Assembly (NCBI GenBank): GCA_021108405.1
Contig: JAIOQW010000269.1
Span: forward strand, 1 to 34,350
Length of the DNA: 34,350 bases
Source: Methanosarcinales archaeon
GTDB taxonomy: Archaea > Halobacteriota > Methanosarcinia > Methanosarcinales > Methanocomedenaceae
Reading direction: 5' to 3'
This document shows positions 15,768 to 24,535 of this stretch, one piece after another. Below the pieces are notes generated by a model. It was not told the DNA's origin, made no database searches, and was given only the letters and a program-made list of their open reading frames with translations. A program made the position numbers and the translations under genes. Position 1 is the first letter of the stretch. Each line of letters begins with the position of its first letter.

Positions 15768-18059
15768 CTATCCGTAAATATGATTTGCTTCGATCTGCTT
15801 TGAATGCTTTTTTCGCAGATCGGATTTTAAGGATTCATAATGCTTCATAGTATCCGGTGAAACACTGGGACCGGAATCCTTAACAGCCATCAGGAAATGT
15901 TCTTGCCTTATGCTCTTACATTGCATATTTTCGCGCAGGGCAAACCTTCCTGCTTTCTTGCAGACATAGGCTATATCCGCACCAGTGTAATCATCGGTCA
16001 GTTCTACCAGTTCATCGACATTAACATCATTATCCAGTGCCATCTTCCTGGTATGTACTCCGAATATCTTCTTTCGTGTTGCTCTATCAGGAACTGGTAC
16101 CAGTATCAGCTCATCGAACCGTCCTGACCTGACCAAAGCCGGATCTATGATATCAGGCCGGTTAGTGGCACCAATCACCACTACACCGCGAAGTTCTTCA
16201 AGTCCGTCCATTTCCGAAAGTAACTGGTTCACTATTCTCTCGGTAACCTGGGGTTCACCTATAGTACCACCTCTAACCGGTGCTAATGCGTCCAGTTCGT
16301 CCAGGAACACAATAGCAGGAGCTACCTGACGCGCACGTTTGAATATCCCTGCAATATGTTTTTCACTCTCTCCATACCATTTGGATAGCAGGTCACTACC
16401 TTTTGCAGTAATAAAATTAGCATCAGATTCATTAGCAATAGCCTTTGCAAGCATTGTCTTGCCAGTACCCGGGGGTCCATATAGCAGTATACCTTTGGAT
16501 GATTCCACACCAATACGCTTGTAAGATTCTCCAAATCGCAGTGGCCATTCAACTGCTTCTTGCAATTGTTCCTTTACTTTCTCCAGGCCACCGATGTCTT
16601 CCCAGGTAATATTGGGCACTTCAAAAAGTATTTCGCGCAGTGCAGATGGTTGTACTTCCTTCATAGCCTCTTCAAAATCACAGAGGGTTACAGAAAGCTT
16701 ATCAAGTAACTCCTTTTGGATCTCTTGCTGATCTAGGTCGATTTCAGGCAGGATCCTGCGCAGTGAATTCATGGCAGCTTCTTTTGTCAGGGCAGCTATA
16801 TCAGCTCCTACAAACCCGTAGGTAATATCCGAGAGCTGTTCCAAATTAGCATCTTCAGTAAGCGGCATGCCTCTGGTATGTATCTGGAATATCTCAAGAC
16901 GGCCTTCTGTATTCGGTACTCTTAGTTCGATCTCTCTATCAAAGCGTCCGGGTCGGCGCAGGGCCATATCAAGTGCTTCGGGTCTATTGGTTGCTCCGAT
17001 CACGATAACATTTTTCCTGGATTTCAACCCATCCATCAATGACAGCAACTGTGCAACCACTCGCCGTTCCACTTCCCCGAAAACTTCAGCCCTTTTCGGG
17101 GCAATAGAATCTATTTCATCAATAAAAATAATACTGGGGGCATTTTTCTCTGCCTCATCAAACATTTCCCTTAGTCTCTGTTCACTTTCGCCGTAATATT
17201 TGCTCATGATCTCAGGACCGTTGATGGTTAAGAAAAACACATTCGACTCATTAGCTACTGCTTTAGCCAGCATTGTCTTACCAGTGCCAGGCGGACCGTG
17301 AAGTAAAATCCCTTTTGGCGGGTCAATGCCTAATCTGCTAAACAACTCAGGATGCTTAAGCGGCAATTCGATCATTTCCCTGACCCTGGTAATAGCATGC
17401 TTGATACCGCCCAGGTCTTCATACATAACTTCCGGAATAACCTGTTCAGGCAGTTCGATTGCCTCAGGTATTAATTCAATCTGAGTAATCTCTGTGATCC
17501 TGACAAATCCCTGTGGATTAGTAGATACCACCTGGAGTTTGATCTCACCCAGACCAAATGGCTGTCCACTGAAAAAATCACTTAACAGATCGTCCAGTAC
17601 AGCATCCCCTTCTGGGCGTTCGGGTTGTTGTTTGCGTACACTGGTAGTGGAAATAAGATCTCCTTTACTCACAGTCCTGTTTAAGAAAATACCCTGCAAA
17701 CTTTCACTTGAGGCAAACATCCTGATATTCCTGGTCACAGGGGCAAGACTGACCTGCCTTGCTTCGTGCCATTGTGCCTTGTGGACACTAACAATTTCAC
17801 CAATACCTGTTTTAGCGTTAATACGTGTCAAACCATCCATACGTATGATATTCGTTTTTTCATCTGACGGATAGGCCCGGCCCACTACAGCCGGTGTCTC
17901 CCTCTCACCCGAGATCGTTATTATATCAAATACATTGACACCCATTGTATTGCGGTCGCTCTCGTTAATACGTACTACACCTTTTCCTACATCTCTCTGG
18001 TCAGCTTCAGCTACTTTAAGCTTGATTGCCTCTGTAGTTTGATCTTTTGATAATGCCAT
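15768..18059 (-). CDS. cdc48: Cdc48/VAT-type AAA ATPase (p97 homologue)
   Basis: This hexameric unfoldase (763 aa) has an N-terminal substrate-recruiting domain (about 1-200) and two AAA modules. D1 has Walker [10 protein letters not shown], Walker [15 protein letters not shown] and the arginine-finger/sensor segment [10 protein letters not shown]2 has [25 protein letters not shown] and ATNRPDIID. Pore loop residues KYYG and KWYG are in place. Archaeal Cdc48 unfolds proteins for degradation by the 20S proteasome. The last three residues are Ile-Tyr-Gly, fitting the hydrophobic-Tyr-X tail that opens the proteasome gate; psmA is encoded at 25089 in this window. It follows purA by 30 bases on the same strand. 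Confidence 0.97.
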   Translation of the reverse strand: MALSKDQTTEAIKLKVAEADQRDVGKGVVRINESDRNTMGVNVFDIITISGERETPAVVGRAYPSDEKTNIIRMDGLTRINAKTGIGEIVSVHKAQWHEARQVSLAPVTRNIRMFASSESLQGIFLNRTVSKGDLISTTSVRKQQPERPEGDAVLDDLLSDFFSGQPFGLGEIKLQVVSTNPQGFVRITEITQIELIPEAIELPEQVIPEVMYEDLGGIKHAITRVREMIELPLKHPELFSRLGIDPPKGILLHGPPGTGKTMLAKAVANESNVFFLTINGPEIMSKYYGESEQRLREMFDEAEKNAPSIIFIDEIDSIAPKRAEVFGEVERRVVAQLLSLMDGLKSRKNVIVIGATNRPEALDMALRRPGRFDREIELRVPNTEGRLEIFQIHTRGMPLTEDANLEQLSDITYGFVGADIAALTKEAAMNSLRRILPEIDLDQQEIQKELLDKLSVTLCDFEEAMKEVQPSALREILFEVPNITWEDIGGLEKVKEQLQEAVEWPLRFGESYKRIGVESSKGILLYGPPGTGKTMLAKAIANESDANFITAKGSDLLSKWYGESEKHIAGIFKRARQVAPAIVFLDELDALAPVRGGTIGEPQVTERIVNQLLSEMDGLEELRGVVVIGATNRPDIIDPALVRSGRFDELILVPVPDRATRKKIFGVHTRKMALDNDVNVDELVELTDDYTGADIAYVCKKAGRFALRENMQCKSIRQEHFLMAVKDSGPSVSPDTMKHYESLKSDLRKKHSKQIEANHIYG

Positions 18060-18089
18060 TGTATTATTCCCAAAATAATTGATTAAGCA

Positions 18090-19361
18090 TCATGCTATAA
18101 ATGTTTGTTCCCGACCAGGACCTACAGAAATATATTTAAACGGAACCTTGATCAATGACGTGAGTTTTTCTATATATGCAAGGGCACTATCAGGCAGATC
18201 ATTCATACTTTTAATACCTGTAAGGTCCTCATCCCATCCTGCCATATCTTCATATACCGGTATGCACCGTGCAAGGTCCGAAGTTGATTCGGGTGGATAG
18301 TCAAGTTTTTTTCCATCCAGTTCATATGCCACACACAGACGTATCGGGTGTATGGATGATAATACGTCCAATTTAGTCAGTACCAGGTCTGTATAACCAT
18401 TCAATGCTACTGCTTTTTTTGCAAGCGGGAGATCAAACCAGCCACACCGTCTCGGACGGCCGGTAGTGGTCCCGAACTCAGCGCCTGCCTGACGTAGCCG
18501 GTCTCCTATACTATCTTTAAGTTCAGTTGGCAGCGGGCCTTCACCTACCCTGGTGATATATGCTTTTACAATACCAACCACCTGGTCTACCCTGGTTGGT
18601 CCTACACCCAGGTTTGCACATGCTGATCCTGCAATACATGACGAGGAGGTTACAAATTTAGACGTACCGTGGATCACATCGAGGTATGTTCCCTGGGCAC
18701 CTTCTGCCAGTATGCTTTTACCATTATCAAGCGCAGCATTTACCTCATAGGATACATCAGTGATATATGAAGCAAACCTGCGTCCCAGATCACAATATGT
18801 TTTGATCCATGTTTCATCTTCCATGATAGAAGGGTCTCCATTCAATTCCTTGATCTGGGCTTCTTTCATTGGCTTTATTTCATTAAGCCGGTTACGCAAC
18901 TGCGCTTGGGTAGCAAGATCTGCCATCTGTATCTCATCCCTGGCTACCTTGTCTATATATGCATAACCAATACCACGTTTGGTAGTACCTATCTTATCAG
19001 TCCTTGCTGATTCTCTCAAGCCGTCCAGTTCTACATGATATGGCATGATGATGCTTGTCTTTGCATCAATTCCAAGCTTATGCTCATCTACATTTATACC
19101 ATTGTCCAACAGCATGTCAAATTCACTGGATAATGTCTGTGGATTTACTACAGTACCAGGACCGATAAGCAGTCTGGCATCCTGCAGTACCCCTGAAGGA
19201 GTAAGGTGCAGTTTGTATTTCTTGCCGTTCACTACTACAGTATGACCGGCATTGTCACCTCCCTGGAAACGAACTATAATATCATAGTTCTTTGTCATTA
19301 GATCAACGATCTTACCTTTACCTTCATCTCCGAACTGGGAACCAGTAATAATAGTAAACAT
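18090..19361 (-). CDS. purA: Adenylosuccinate synthetase
   Basis: PurA joins IMP and aspartate with GTP hydrolysis on the way to AMP. The N-terminus has the P-loop GSQFGDEGKGK with the catalytic Asp and the GGDNAGHTVV segment; later come IGTTKRGIGYAY, EGAQGTYLD and TTTGRPRRCGWFD. The 423 residues match the long, bacterial-type length rather than the short form (about 340) of some archaea. The frame is open to 19421, but the ATG at 19361 gives the expected start two residues before the first strand; the upstream 20 residues have no family match. No clear ribosome-binding site precedes it, so the transcript may be nearly leaderless. It is divergent from the PAP2 gene, 50 bases away. Confidence 0.95.
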   Translation of the reverse strand: MFTIITGSQFGDEGKGKIVDLMTKNYDIIVRFQGGDNAGHTVVVNGKKYKLHLTPSGVLQDARLLIGPGTVVNPQTLSSEFDMLLDNGINVDEHKLGIDAKTSIIMPYHVELDGLRESARTDKIGTTKRGIGYAYIDKVARDEIQMADLATQAQLRNRLNEIKPMKEAQIKELNGDPSIMEDETWIKTYCDLGRRFASYITDVSYEVNAALDNGKSILAEGAQGTYLDVIHGTSKFVTSSSCIAGSACANLGVGPTRVDQVVGIVKAYITRVGEGPLPTELKDSIGDRLRQAGAEFGTTTGRPRRCGWFDLPLAKKAVALNGYTDLVLTKLDVLSSIHPIRLCVAYELDGKKLDYPPESTSDLARCIPVYEDMAGWDEDLTGIKSMNDLPDSALAYIEKLTSLIKVPFKYISVGPGREQTFIA

Positions 19362-19411
19362 AATATGAAATAGTATGGGATTATTACATAATAAGATTTT
19401 GATGTGGTGAA

Positions 19412-20377
19412 ATGACCTCAACCTATATGATGACTATGATAATGCTGCCTCTTCTGGCATTGATGGTCTTTATCGGTTATTATATCTTAATACCGCTTAA
19501 GATCAGGGAACGAAATAAAAGGATACCTATCCGCAGGTTTATTATAGGTTTTCTACCTTTTTTCGTATCTGCTTTTTTTGTTTATATGCTTGTTCAGTCA
19601 CAATATACCATAATCAAAGTATTTGGCCTGGATATTAATACTAACTATACAAAATATATTATGATGATCGAAGGAGATATAGTACATCATTTTCAAAGTT
19701 TTGCAACACCAACATTAACGATCATAATGGGATTCGTTTACTTGATGATCTTTTCTTTTCTGTTGATCTTTACCTTTGTCATTTTGATATATACTAAGAA
19801 CCTTACCACTCTTGAGGAGTTCACTATTGCTTATATTATTACCTACCTTGTAGCCTTTCCGTTCTATATCTATTTTCCAGTCACAGTTACCGGACATGCA
19901 CTGTCCAATGTTGAACCTTTGCTGTATAATTTAAGCCCTATCATTGACGAAGGCGTTAGAGTCGTAGACCCATTTCTTGATAATGATTTTCCAAGTCTGC
20001 ATGCAGCACAGTCCATAATGGTTTTATTGATAGTAGTGTTCAGGACTAACCTTACGCGGTTTAAATTATTTGCAATTATTTCGACTATTGCCATCCTGTT
20101 CTCTACACTGTATCTTGGTATACACTGGATCAGCGATCTTGTTACCGGTTGTTTGCTGGCCCTGTTAGGTTATTATATTGCTATACACTATAGAAACAAG
20201 ATCTCAATGATAGTAAACAAGGTTTTAGTGACTATTGAAATGAGAACAGGTATAATAGATGATATTTTTTGTAATAATTGTCAAAAGAATATCCGGGTAA
20301 TTCCTCATAGTATATCTGTGAAGTGTCCTTATTGTGGTACGATAATGGAATATCATCCTCTTACATATGATCAATGA
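19412..20377 (+). CDS. PAP2-family membrane phosphatase with C-terminal zinc ribbon
   Basis: The protein (321 aa) has about six membrane helices and the PAP2 motifs FPSLHAAQS (near residue 193) and YLGIHWISDLVTG (near 235), whose two histidines form the phosphatase site; the first, KxxxxxxRP motif is not obvious in its usual place. Members remove phosphate from lipid or isoprenoid phosphates, or act as inositol-phosphate transferases. After the last helix there is a soluble tail of about 50 residues with CNNC and CPYCG, a zinc-ribbon that is unusual in this family. A GGTGA element lies directly before the ATG. A lipid substrate fits the membrane location, but which one cannot be told. Confidence 0.8.
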   Translation: MTSTYMMTMIMLPLLALMVFIGYYILIPLKIRERNKRIPIRRFIIGFLPFFVSAFFVYMLVQSQYTIIKVFGLDINTNYTKYIMMIEGDIVHHFQSFATPTLTIIMGFVYLMIFSFLLIFTFVILIYTKNLTTLEEFTIAYIITYLVAFPFYIYFPVTVTGHALSNVEPLLYNLSPIIDEGVRVVDPFLDNDFPSLHAAQSIMVLLIVVFRTNLTRFKLFAIISTIAILFSTLYLGIHWISDLVTGCLLALLGYYIAIHYRNKISMIVNKVLVTIEMRTGIIDDIFCNNCQKNIRVIPHSISVKCPYCGTIMEYHPLTYDQ

Positions 20378-20585
20378 TCTCGAGACTTTTTATTATTCTC
20401 TGGTGACAATTATATTTAAAATTAAGTTCATCTGATGTTATCCAATTTATATTATAGCCCATCTTCATCAGATTCCTATATAAATTCTTCTTTTTCTTTA
20501 TATAAATAATTTCTTACGCATCATACGATGCCCTGTCACCTATTGGATATGTTCAAATCCAAACTGCAACAAACACTACTATGAC

Positions 20586-21172
20586 ATGTTAATAGGTGTT
20601 ACTGGATCAGCAAATTACAGCAATGAATACATTGAAAAAATGAAATATGTAAGATATGACAGTATGTGCGCGTTATGGAATTCACGCATTACAGGTGAAA
20701 TATCCACTGAGGGCTTAACTGATACCTCAGGAAGAGCACCATGTCCAACAACTTTATGGAAATATAAACAAATAAAAGACAAAATATCAGCCCAAGAACT
20801 GATAAGTTAGGATATTGATTTCAATGGAGTATTGCACATCAATGGATATTGGATCAAAACCGGATGGAGAAAAGATATCGAAGCTCAATGTGAAAGAAAT
20901 TAACCGACCGGGAGTGAGAAAGGCCCAGGTAGATAGTTATTTATGTTGTAACTACAGAAGATAAAGTCGTCCTGTATTTCCAGATAACTAATACCATGCC
21001 AAGTTATTTCGAATTGATCCCTCTTCTAAACAGAATTAAAACTCGCATACCTGAAGGAGAGATTTTAAAATTTGTTTTCGATGAGGATAGTGCAATAATC
21101 GGTACAGTTACACACGTTTTACCTAATGTTTCACATTCATTCTGTGTATTCCATCAATTGAATTTCGATTAA
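20586..21172 (+). pseudogene. Decayed transposase (MULE/DDE type)
   Basis: One frame runs 20586-20807, meets a TAG stop, and continues as DIDFNGVLHINGYWIKTGWRKDIEAQ to a TAA near 20903. A shifted frame from 20945 gives VVTTEDKVVLYFQITN, MPSYFELIPLLNRIKTRI, FVFDEDSAIIGTVTHVLP and SHSFCVFHQL, ending at 21172. The first aspartate (DFNGVLHINGY), the second (FDED) and the C-X2-H of the FCVFH block belong to the catalytic core of such transposases. One nonsense codon and at least one frameshift, with no C-terminal part, show that it is dead. The remaining bases of 20378-20585 hold no recognisable gene. Confidence 0.7.
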
Positions 21173-21210
21173 ATCTGTTTGGTTTGGACACATATTTGAT
21201 TCAACCAGAA
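21162..21210 (+). repeat. 49-bp direct repeat, left copy
   Basis: ATTTCGATTAAATCTGTTTG and the following 29 bases match 22516-22564 at 47 of 49 positions. The left copy overlaps the last codons of the decayed transposase; weaker similarity (AAAATA...GTCTC/CGCTC) continues for about 15 bases beyond it. The pair brackets the three-gene peptide module. Confidence 0.85.
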
Positions 21211-21321
21211 TAAAATATAAACGCTCATATAGTATTAAATGTTGTTACATTTATTCAATTTTACCCCTTTCACATATAAAAGGTGGTAGTTGACAAGAAA
21301 AATAAAGAGTATCAACAGAAC

Positions 21322-21600
21322 ATGAGATATATAACGAAAGAAGATCGAACTGTAGCTGCATTAACCATTCTCTCAGTAATAGCACTGATGGGTGTGGTGA
21401 TGTTGCCAGGCGCAGTAGCTATCGAAGCTGATTGCTGGGTTGGAGTTGCCGCATATGCGGCAATCAACGGTGCTAATGTGCAACAAACGGCAGTAATAGG
21501 TCTAGCCGGAGCATATCATACAGCAGAATTGGGACTTATCGCGAGTTTCGTGGGAGGACCCGGCGCGGGTGCAGTAGTTAGCTTTGGAGTGGGCGCTTAA
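21322..21600 (+). CDS. Small secreted Gly/Ala-rich peptide, bacteriocin-like candidate
   Basis: The precursor (92 aa from the ATG at 21322; a GTG at 21283 would add 13) starts with charged residues (RYITKEDR), then a hydrophobic stretch VAALTILSVIALMGVVML and the signal-peptidase-like PGAVA. The predicted mature part is about 59 residues, over 40 percent Gly plus Ala (14 Ala, 11 Gly), with one cysteine and a GGPGAGA turn before the end. Size, composition and a leader, followed by a small multi-helix membrane protein and a SpoIIM-family protein, are what peptide bacteriocin loci of bacteria look like. I find no direct match to a known bacteriocin. No ribosome-binding site is clear before 21322, whereas AAAGGTGG lies upstream, near 21283. 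Confidence 0.6.
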   Translation: MRYITKEDRTVAALTILSVIALMGVVMLPGAVAIEADCWVGVAAYAAINGANVQQTAVIGLAGAYHTAELGLIASFVGGPGAGAVVSFGVGA

Positions 21601-21655
21601 CCAGTTATGGGAAATATTTCCCCCTTTTTATTTTTGCCAGAAGAGGTGGCATAGT

Positions 21656-22057
21656 ATGAAACGATACACGACTTCGAAGGAGTTTTATGAATTTGCAGCA
21701 GTAACTACTTTTGTTGTTATGGGCATTGTGGGCACCATCGTCTTCTATTCTACAACCAAGTTACCAGTTTATGTGGCCCTCCTGTCCATTGTGCTTGGAG
21801 CATTGTCTGGGATAGGCATGGGAGGGATAGTCACAGTTGGAGACAAAGCTAGACACTCCAATAAAATAGATTTCCTCAAACTTCTGATCAGTTTCATATT
21901 TTGGACGTTACCCTATTTAGGAATTTCTTACTTAATTGCAAGAGTAGACGAGCCCTACAATGTGATTCCGCTTGCATTATCCGGTATGTTAGCAGGGGTC
22001 GGACTCTATCTGCTTATCTGGCAAATGAAACATGGCTGGAACTCTAAGCGCGAATAA
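21656..22057 (+). CDS. Small four-helix membrane protein, immunity or export candidate
   Basis: The protein (133 aa) has four hydrophobic segments: about residues 12-33, 37-58, 72-93 and 101-120, with a basic loop (GDKARHSNK) in the middle and a basic C-terminus. The ATG at 21656 follows GAGGTGG by six bases, so it is preferred over an earlier in-frame ATG at 21584 that overlaps the peptide gene. I do not recognise the family. It lies between the secreted peptide and the SpoIIM-like gene, and small helical-bundle membrane proteins in that position often provide self-protection in bacteriocin loci; this role is inference from context. Confidence 0.65.
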   Translation: MKRYTTSKEFYEFAAVTTFVVMGIVGTIVFYSTTKLPVYVALLSIVLGALSGIGMGGIVTVGDKARHSNKIDFLKLLISFIFWTLPYLGISYLIARVDEPYNVIPLALSGMLAGVGLYLLIWQMKHGWNSKRE

Positions 22058-22095
22058 CGGATGGTTATGCACAGATAACAGGGATTTTTTATAAG

Positions 22096-22473
22096 ATGTG
22101 GAAATCAAATAACCATTTACGGCGCAATATATTCCTGATTATTTTTTCGACTATAATTTATTTTATTGGCTTTATATCAGGATGTCTTTTACTTTACTTC
22201 TTCAACTCAAACATACCAAGCTTAGAAATTTTTAGCTCGCTTAAAAATACACTTATCTTCGAAGACAGTCCAACAACTCTTGCAATTCTACAAAACAATG
22301 TTAATATAATTATATTCTTAATCTCAGGCTCATTCCTGGCTGGATTGACCACTTTTATTAACTTAATTTTTAATGGATATTTCTTTGGTGTATTCACGGG
22401 TCTGATCGGGGGGCTATATCCCGCATGGAAGGCATCGCGACTGAAGCCACTTGATGCGCTCCGGTATGAATAA
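22096..22473 (+). CDS. SpoIIM-family membrane protein fused to the tail of an ABC permease
   Basis: Residues 1-105 look like a truncated SpoIIM/DUF95 protein: an N-terminal helix, an extracellular-type loop, and then NNVNIIIFLISGSFLAGLTT with FINLIFNGYFFGVFTGL, the conserved asparagine-rich and NG motifs of the family. The last 20 residues switch to GLYPAWKASRLKPLDALRYE, the ending of MacB/FtsX-type ABC permeases. The family normally has further helices (about 170-200 aa), so the SpoIIM part has lost its C-terminal third. The simplest reading is a deletion that joined it in frame to a downstream permease gene. SpoIIM-like proteins occur in circular-bacteriocin loci. Whether the chimera works is unknown. 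Confidence 0.65.
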   Translation: MWKSNNHLRRNIFLIIFSTIIYFIGFISGCLLLYFFNSNIPSLEIFSSLKNTLIFEDSPTTLAILQNNVNIIIFLISGSFLAGLTTFINLIFNGYFFGVFTGLIGGLYPAWKASRLKPLDALRYE

Positions 22474-22515
22474 TACACAGAGAAAAACCAGTAACTTGGA
22501 CGAGACAGTTGAAAT

Positions 22516-22564
22516 ATTTCGGTTAAATCTGTTTGGTTTGGACGCATATTTGATTCAACCAGAA
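22516..22564 (+). repeat. 49-bp direct repeat, right copy
   Basis: This is the partner of 21162-21210, in the same orientation, 47 of 49 bases identical. It lies 43 bases after the end of the SpoIIM-permease fusion. The two copies enclose about 1.3 kb. Confidence 0.85.
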
Positions 22565-22650
22565 GAAAATAAAAAGTCTCATGATCTCTTACCCAACCTT
22601 TATAAGCCATAAAAGAATCTATAACCTTTTACAACAAGCCAGTTTCATCG

Positions 22651-22668
22651 GCGGGATAAAACTCCCGC
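22651..22668 (+). promoter_or_regulatory. Hairpin in the L15e leader
   Basis: GCGGGA-TAAAAC-TCCCGC forms a perfect six-base-pair stem about 65 bases before the L15e start. GC-rich structure stands out in an otherwise AT-rich leader, and more pairing (AGGCCTTTAACAGGCTGAACC) may follow. It could be a leader element for autoregulation of the ribosomal gene or part of a terminator for upstream genes; the lack of a T run speaks against the latter. Confidence 0.35.
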
Positions 22669-22733
22669 AGGGATGTGGCCTTTAACAGGCTGAACCGTGA
22701 AACCTGGATTATAATACAGAGGAGATTCGAAAC

Positions 22734-23324
22734 ATGGCAAGATCAATGTATAGTTATATTAGGGATGCCTGGAAGGACCCTGACAATACGTATACACACG
22801 AACTTAGATGGCACAGGCTTCAGGAATGGAGACGAGAAGCAGCAGTACAGAGGATTGATAAACCCACCCGATTAGACCGCGCCCGCAGTCTTGGTTATAA
22901 AGCCAAACAGGGTATTATTATGGCCAGAGTAGGTATCAGGCGAGGTAGTGCACGTAAACCAAGATATATACGTGGCCGCCGTACCAAGCGAATGGGCATG
23001 CGCAAGATCACACGTGGTAAAAGCCTTCAGCGTATTGCAGAAGAAAGAGCAGCACGTAAATTCCCTAATCTGCAAGTACTTAATTCATACTGGGTCGGCG
23101 AAGATGGCAGGCTCAAATGGTATGAGATCATTCTTGTAGATACGGCTCACCCGGTTATTAAGAGTGATCCTCACCTGAGTTGGCTATGCAGACCAAACCA
23201 GAAAGGACGTGTGTTCAGAGGCAAGACCAGTGCGGGAACAAAGGGACGAGGACAGCTAAAACGCGGTAAAGGTACTGAAAAGACCAGGCCAAGTATACGA
23301 TCACGCGGAAATCTTGGAAAGTGA
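22734..23324 (+). CDS. rpl15e: Large ribosomal subunit protein L15e
   Basis: The 196-residue, strongly basic protein has the L15e signatures near the N-terminus ([44 protein letters not shown]), [24 protein letters not shown] in the middle, and the [20 protein letters not shown] ending with a Gly/Lys/Arg-rich tail. The length is normal. A GAGGAG-like element stands eight to ten bases before the ATG. It opens the plus-strand superoperon; the next gene begins 15 bases later. Confidence 0.96.
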   Translation: MARSMYSYIRDAWKDPDNTYTHELRWHRLQEWRREAAVQRIDKPTRLDRARSLGYKAKQGIIMARVGIRRGSARKPRYIRGRRTKRMGMRKITRGKSLQRIAEERAARKFPNLQVLNSYWVGEDGRLKWYEIILVDTAHPVIKSDPHLSWLCRPNQKGRVFRGKTSAGTKGRGQLKRGKGTEKTRPSIRSRGNLGK

Positions 23325-23339
23325 AGACTTTATTTAGGT

Positions 23340-23813
23340 ATGATCCATTACATATCTCTTCGCGCCAGTGCTCAAGCTACGGAAGATCCAGAGAAAGTAC
23401 GATCGGCAATTGGACTATTCCTTCCTCCTGCCGAAGATGAGTTAAAGCCAGAAGGATCTGACTTTATTAGTGAATATGATACCTCAGGTTACCATGGCAA
23501 CCGGATCATTCTAATGGAGGCTAAGCTCCATAAAAACAGACACACTAGATATGTGATAGACCTGATCAGGCAGCGTCTTGGAAAGCAAGAGATATCAGAG
23601 TTAGTTGACCAGATCCCATTGCGTGTGGATAATGACTGTAATTTGTATATCAGGTTCGATAAACAACAAGCTTTCCAGGGCAAGCTTGCAATGACCAATA
23701 CATCGGATGTGGTTCAACTTCGGATAAAACTTAAAGCTTATCCTGCTAAGTATGAGAAAGCAATAGAGGTTGCTCGATCATTATTTAATATGGAGGATCA
23801 GGCATGGGTATAA
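23340..23813 (+). CDS. Archaeal RNA-binding protein (DUF54, exosome-linked)
   Basis: The protein (157 aa) belongs to a small archaeal family with an L5-like RNA-binding fold that is regularly encoded beside the exosome and RNase P genes. Family features seen here are the N-terminal IHYISLRASAQATEDPEKVRSAI, GYHGNRIILMEAKLHKNRHTRYVIDLI, and DNDCNLYIRFDKQQAFQGKL. It overlaps rnp3 by ten bases, so translation is likely coupled. The precise role is not known; a helper role in RNA processing is inferred from the constant neighbourhood. Confidence 0.85.
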   Translation: MIHYISLRASAQATEDPEKVRSAIGLFLPPAEDELKPEGSDFISEYDTSGYHGNRIILMEAKLHKNRHTRYVIDLIRQRLGKQEISELVDQIPLRVDNDCNLYIRFDKQQAFQGKLAMTNTSDVVQLRIKLKAYPAKYEKAIEVARSLFNMEDQAWV

Positions 23814-24535
23814 TAAAACGCTCAAAGTTCTTTGACTTAAATGTTCACTCACTGCCTGACTATGCTGATTCTCCGGGAAGAATGGTACTGGAAGCAAAAG
23901 AGATGGCATATTCCGGTATATGCTTAACTTCTCTTAATCCTTCGAACTCATTCTATGATCCTAATATTTCATCTTCTTTTTATAAAAATTTTGAAATATA
24001 CAATGGAATCGAGATCCAGGTAAACAATATATCCGCCCTTAACAAACAGGTAAATAGGTTAATAGATAAGGTAGATATTATATTAGTCAGCGGAGGTCAC
24101 GAGAAAATTAACAGGGCAGCACTTGAGAACCAGAAGGTTGATATTCTTGCTCGTCCTGCATCCCGTGGTAAACCTCTCAATCATGTTCTTGCAAAAGCTG
24201 CTGCTGACAATGGTGTGGCAATTGATTTCAATATAGATGCTTTAACCATGCATGCAAGGGGGTCCAGGATCAATACACTTGCAGCTATGCGCCTTAATGT
24301 CAGACTGACCAGGAAATATGATGCATCCATGGTCCTGACCAGCAGTGCAAGGTCACACTATGACCTGCGCGGACCTAGAGAGATGATGGCATTAGGCATG
24401 CTCATGGGTATGACACAGGATGAAGCTCTTTGTGCTCTATCAATCGTACCTCAAGCGATCATTAAAAGGAATACGAATAAAAATCGCATTATGAAAGGCG
24501 TGGAAATTGTAGATATGGTAGAAGTGGTCCAATGA
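23804..24535 (+). CDS. rnp3: Ribonuclease P protein component 3 (Rpp30)
   Basis: Rnp3 pairs with Rnp2 to activate the catalytic RNA of RNase P, which trims tRNA 5' ends. The 243-residue protein has the TIM-barrel Rpp30 layout: FDLNVHSLPDYADSP at the start, the VDIILVSGGHEKINRAALENQKVDIL segment, and SSARSHYDLRGPREMMALGMLMGM near the end, where the conserved Asp-Leu-Arg/Pro-Arg stretch sits. It overlaps the gene before it by ten bases and rnp2 by four, in the order conserved in Euryarchaeota. Confidence 0.93.
   Translation: MGIIKRSKFFDLNVHSLPDYADSPGRMVLEAKEMAYSGICLTSLNPSNSFYDPNISSSFYKNFEIYNGIEIQVNNISALNKQVNRLIDKVDIILVSGGHEKINRAALENQKVDILARPASRGKPLNHVLAKAAADNGVAIDFNIDALTMHARGSRINTLAAMRLNVRLTRKYDASMVLTSSARSHYDLRGPREMMALGMLMGMTQDEALCALSIVPQAIIKRNTNKNRIMKGVEIVDMVEVVQ

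Noticed and set aside
17494-17874. Plus-strand frame of 126 codons opposite cdc48
   Set aside because: It is the antisense of the Cdc48 N-domain, whose motifs leave no doubt about the coding strand.
22096-22473. Stage II sporulation function
   Set aside because: SpoIIM is only the family name; archaea do not form endospores and the context is a peptide locus.
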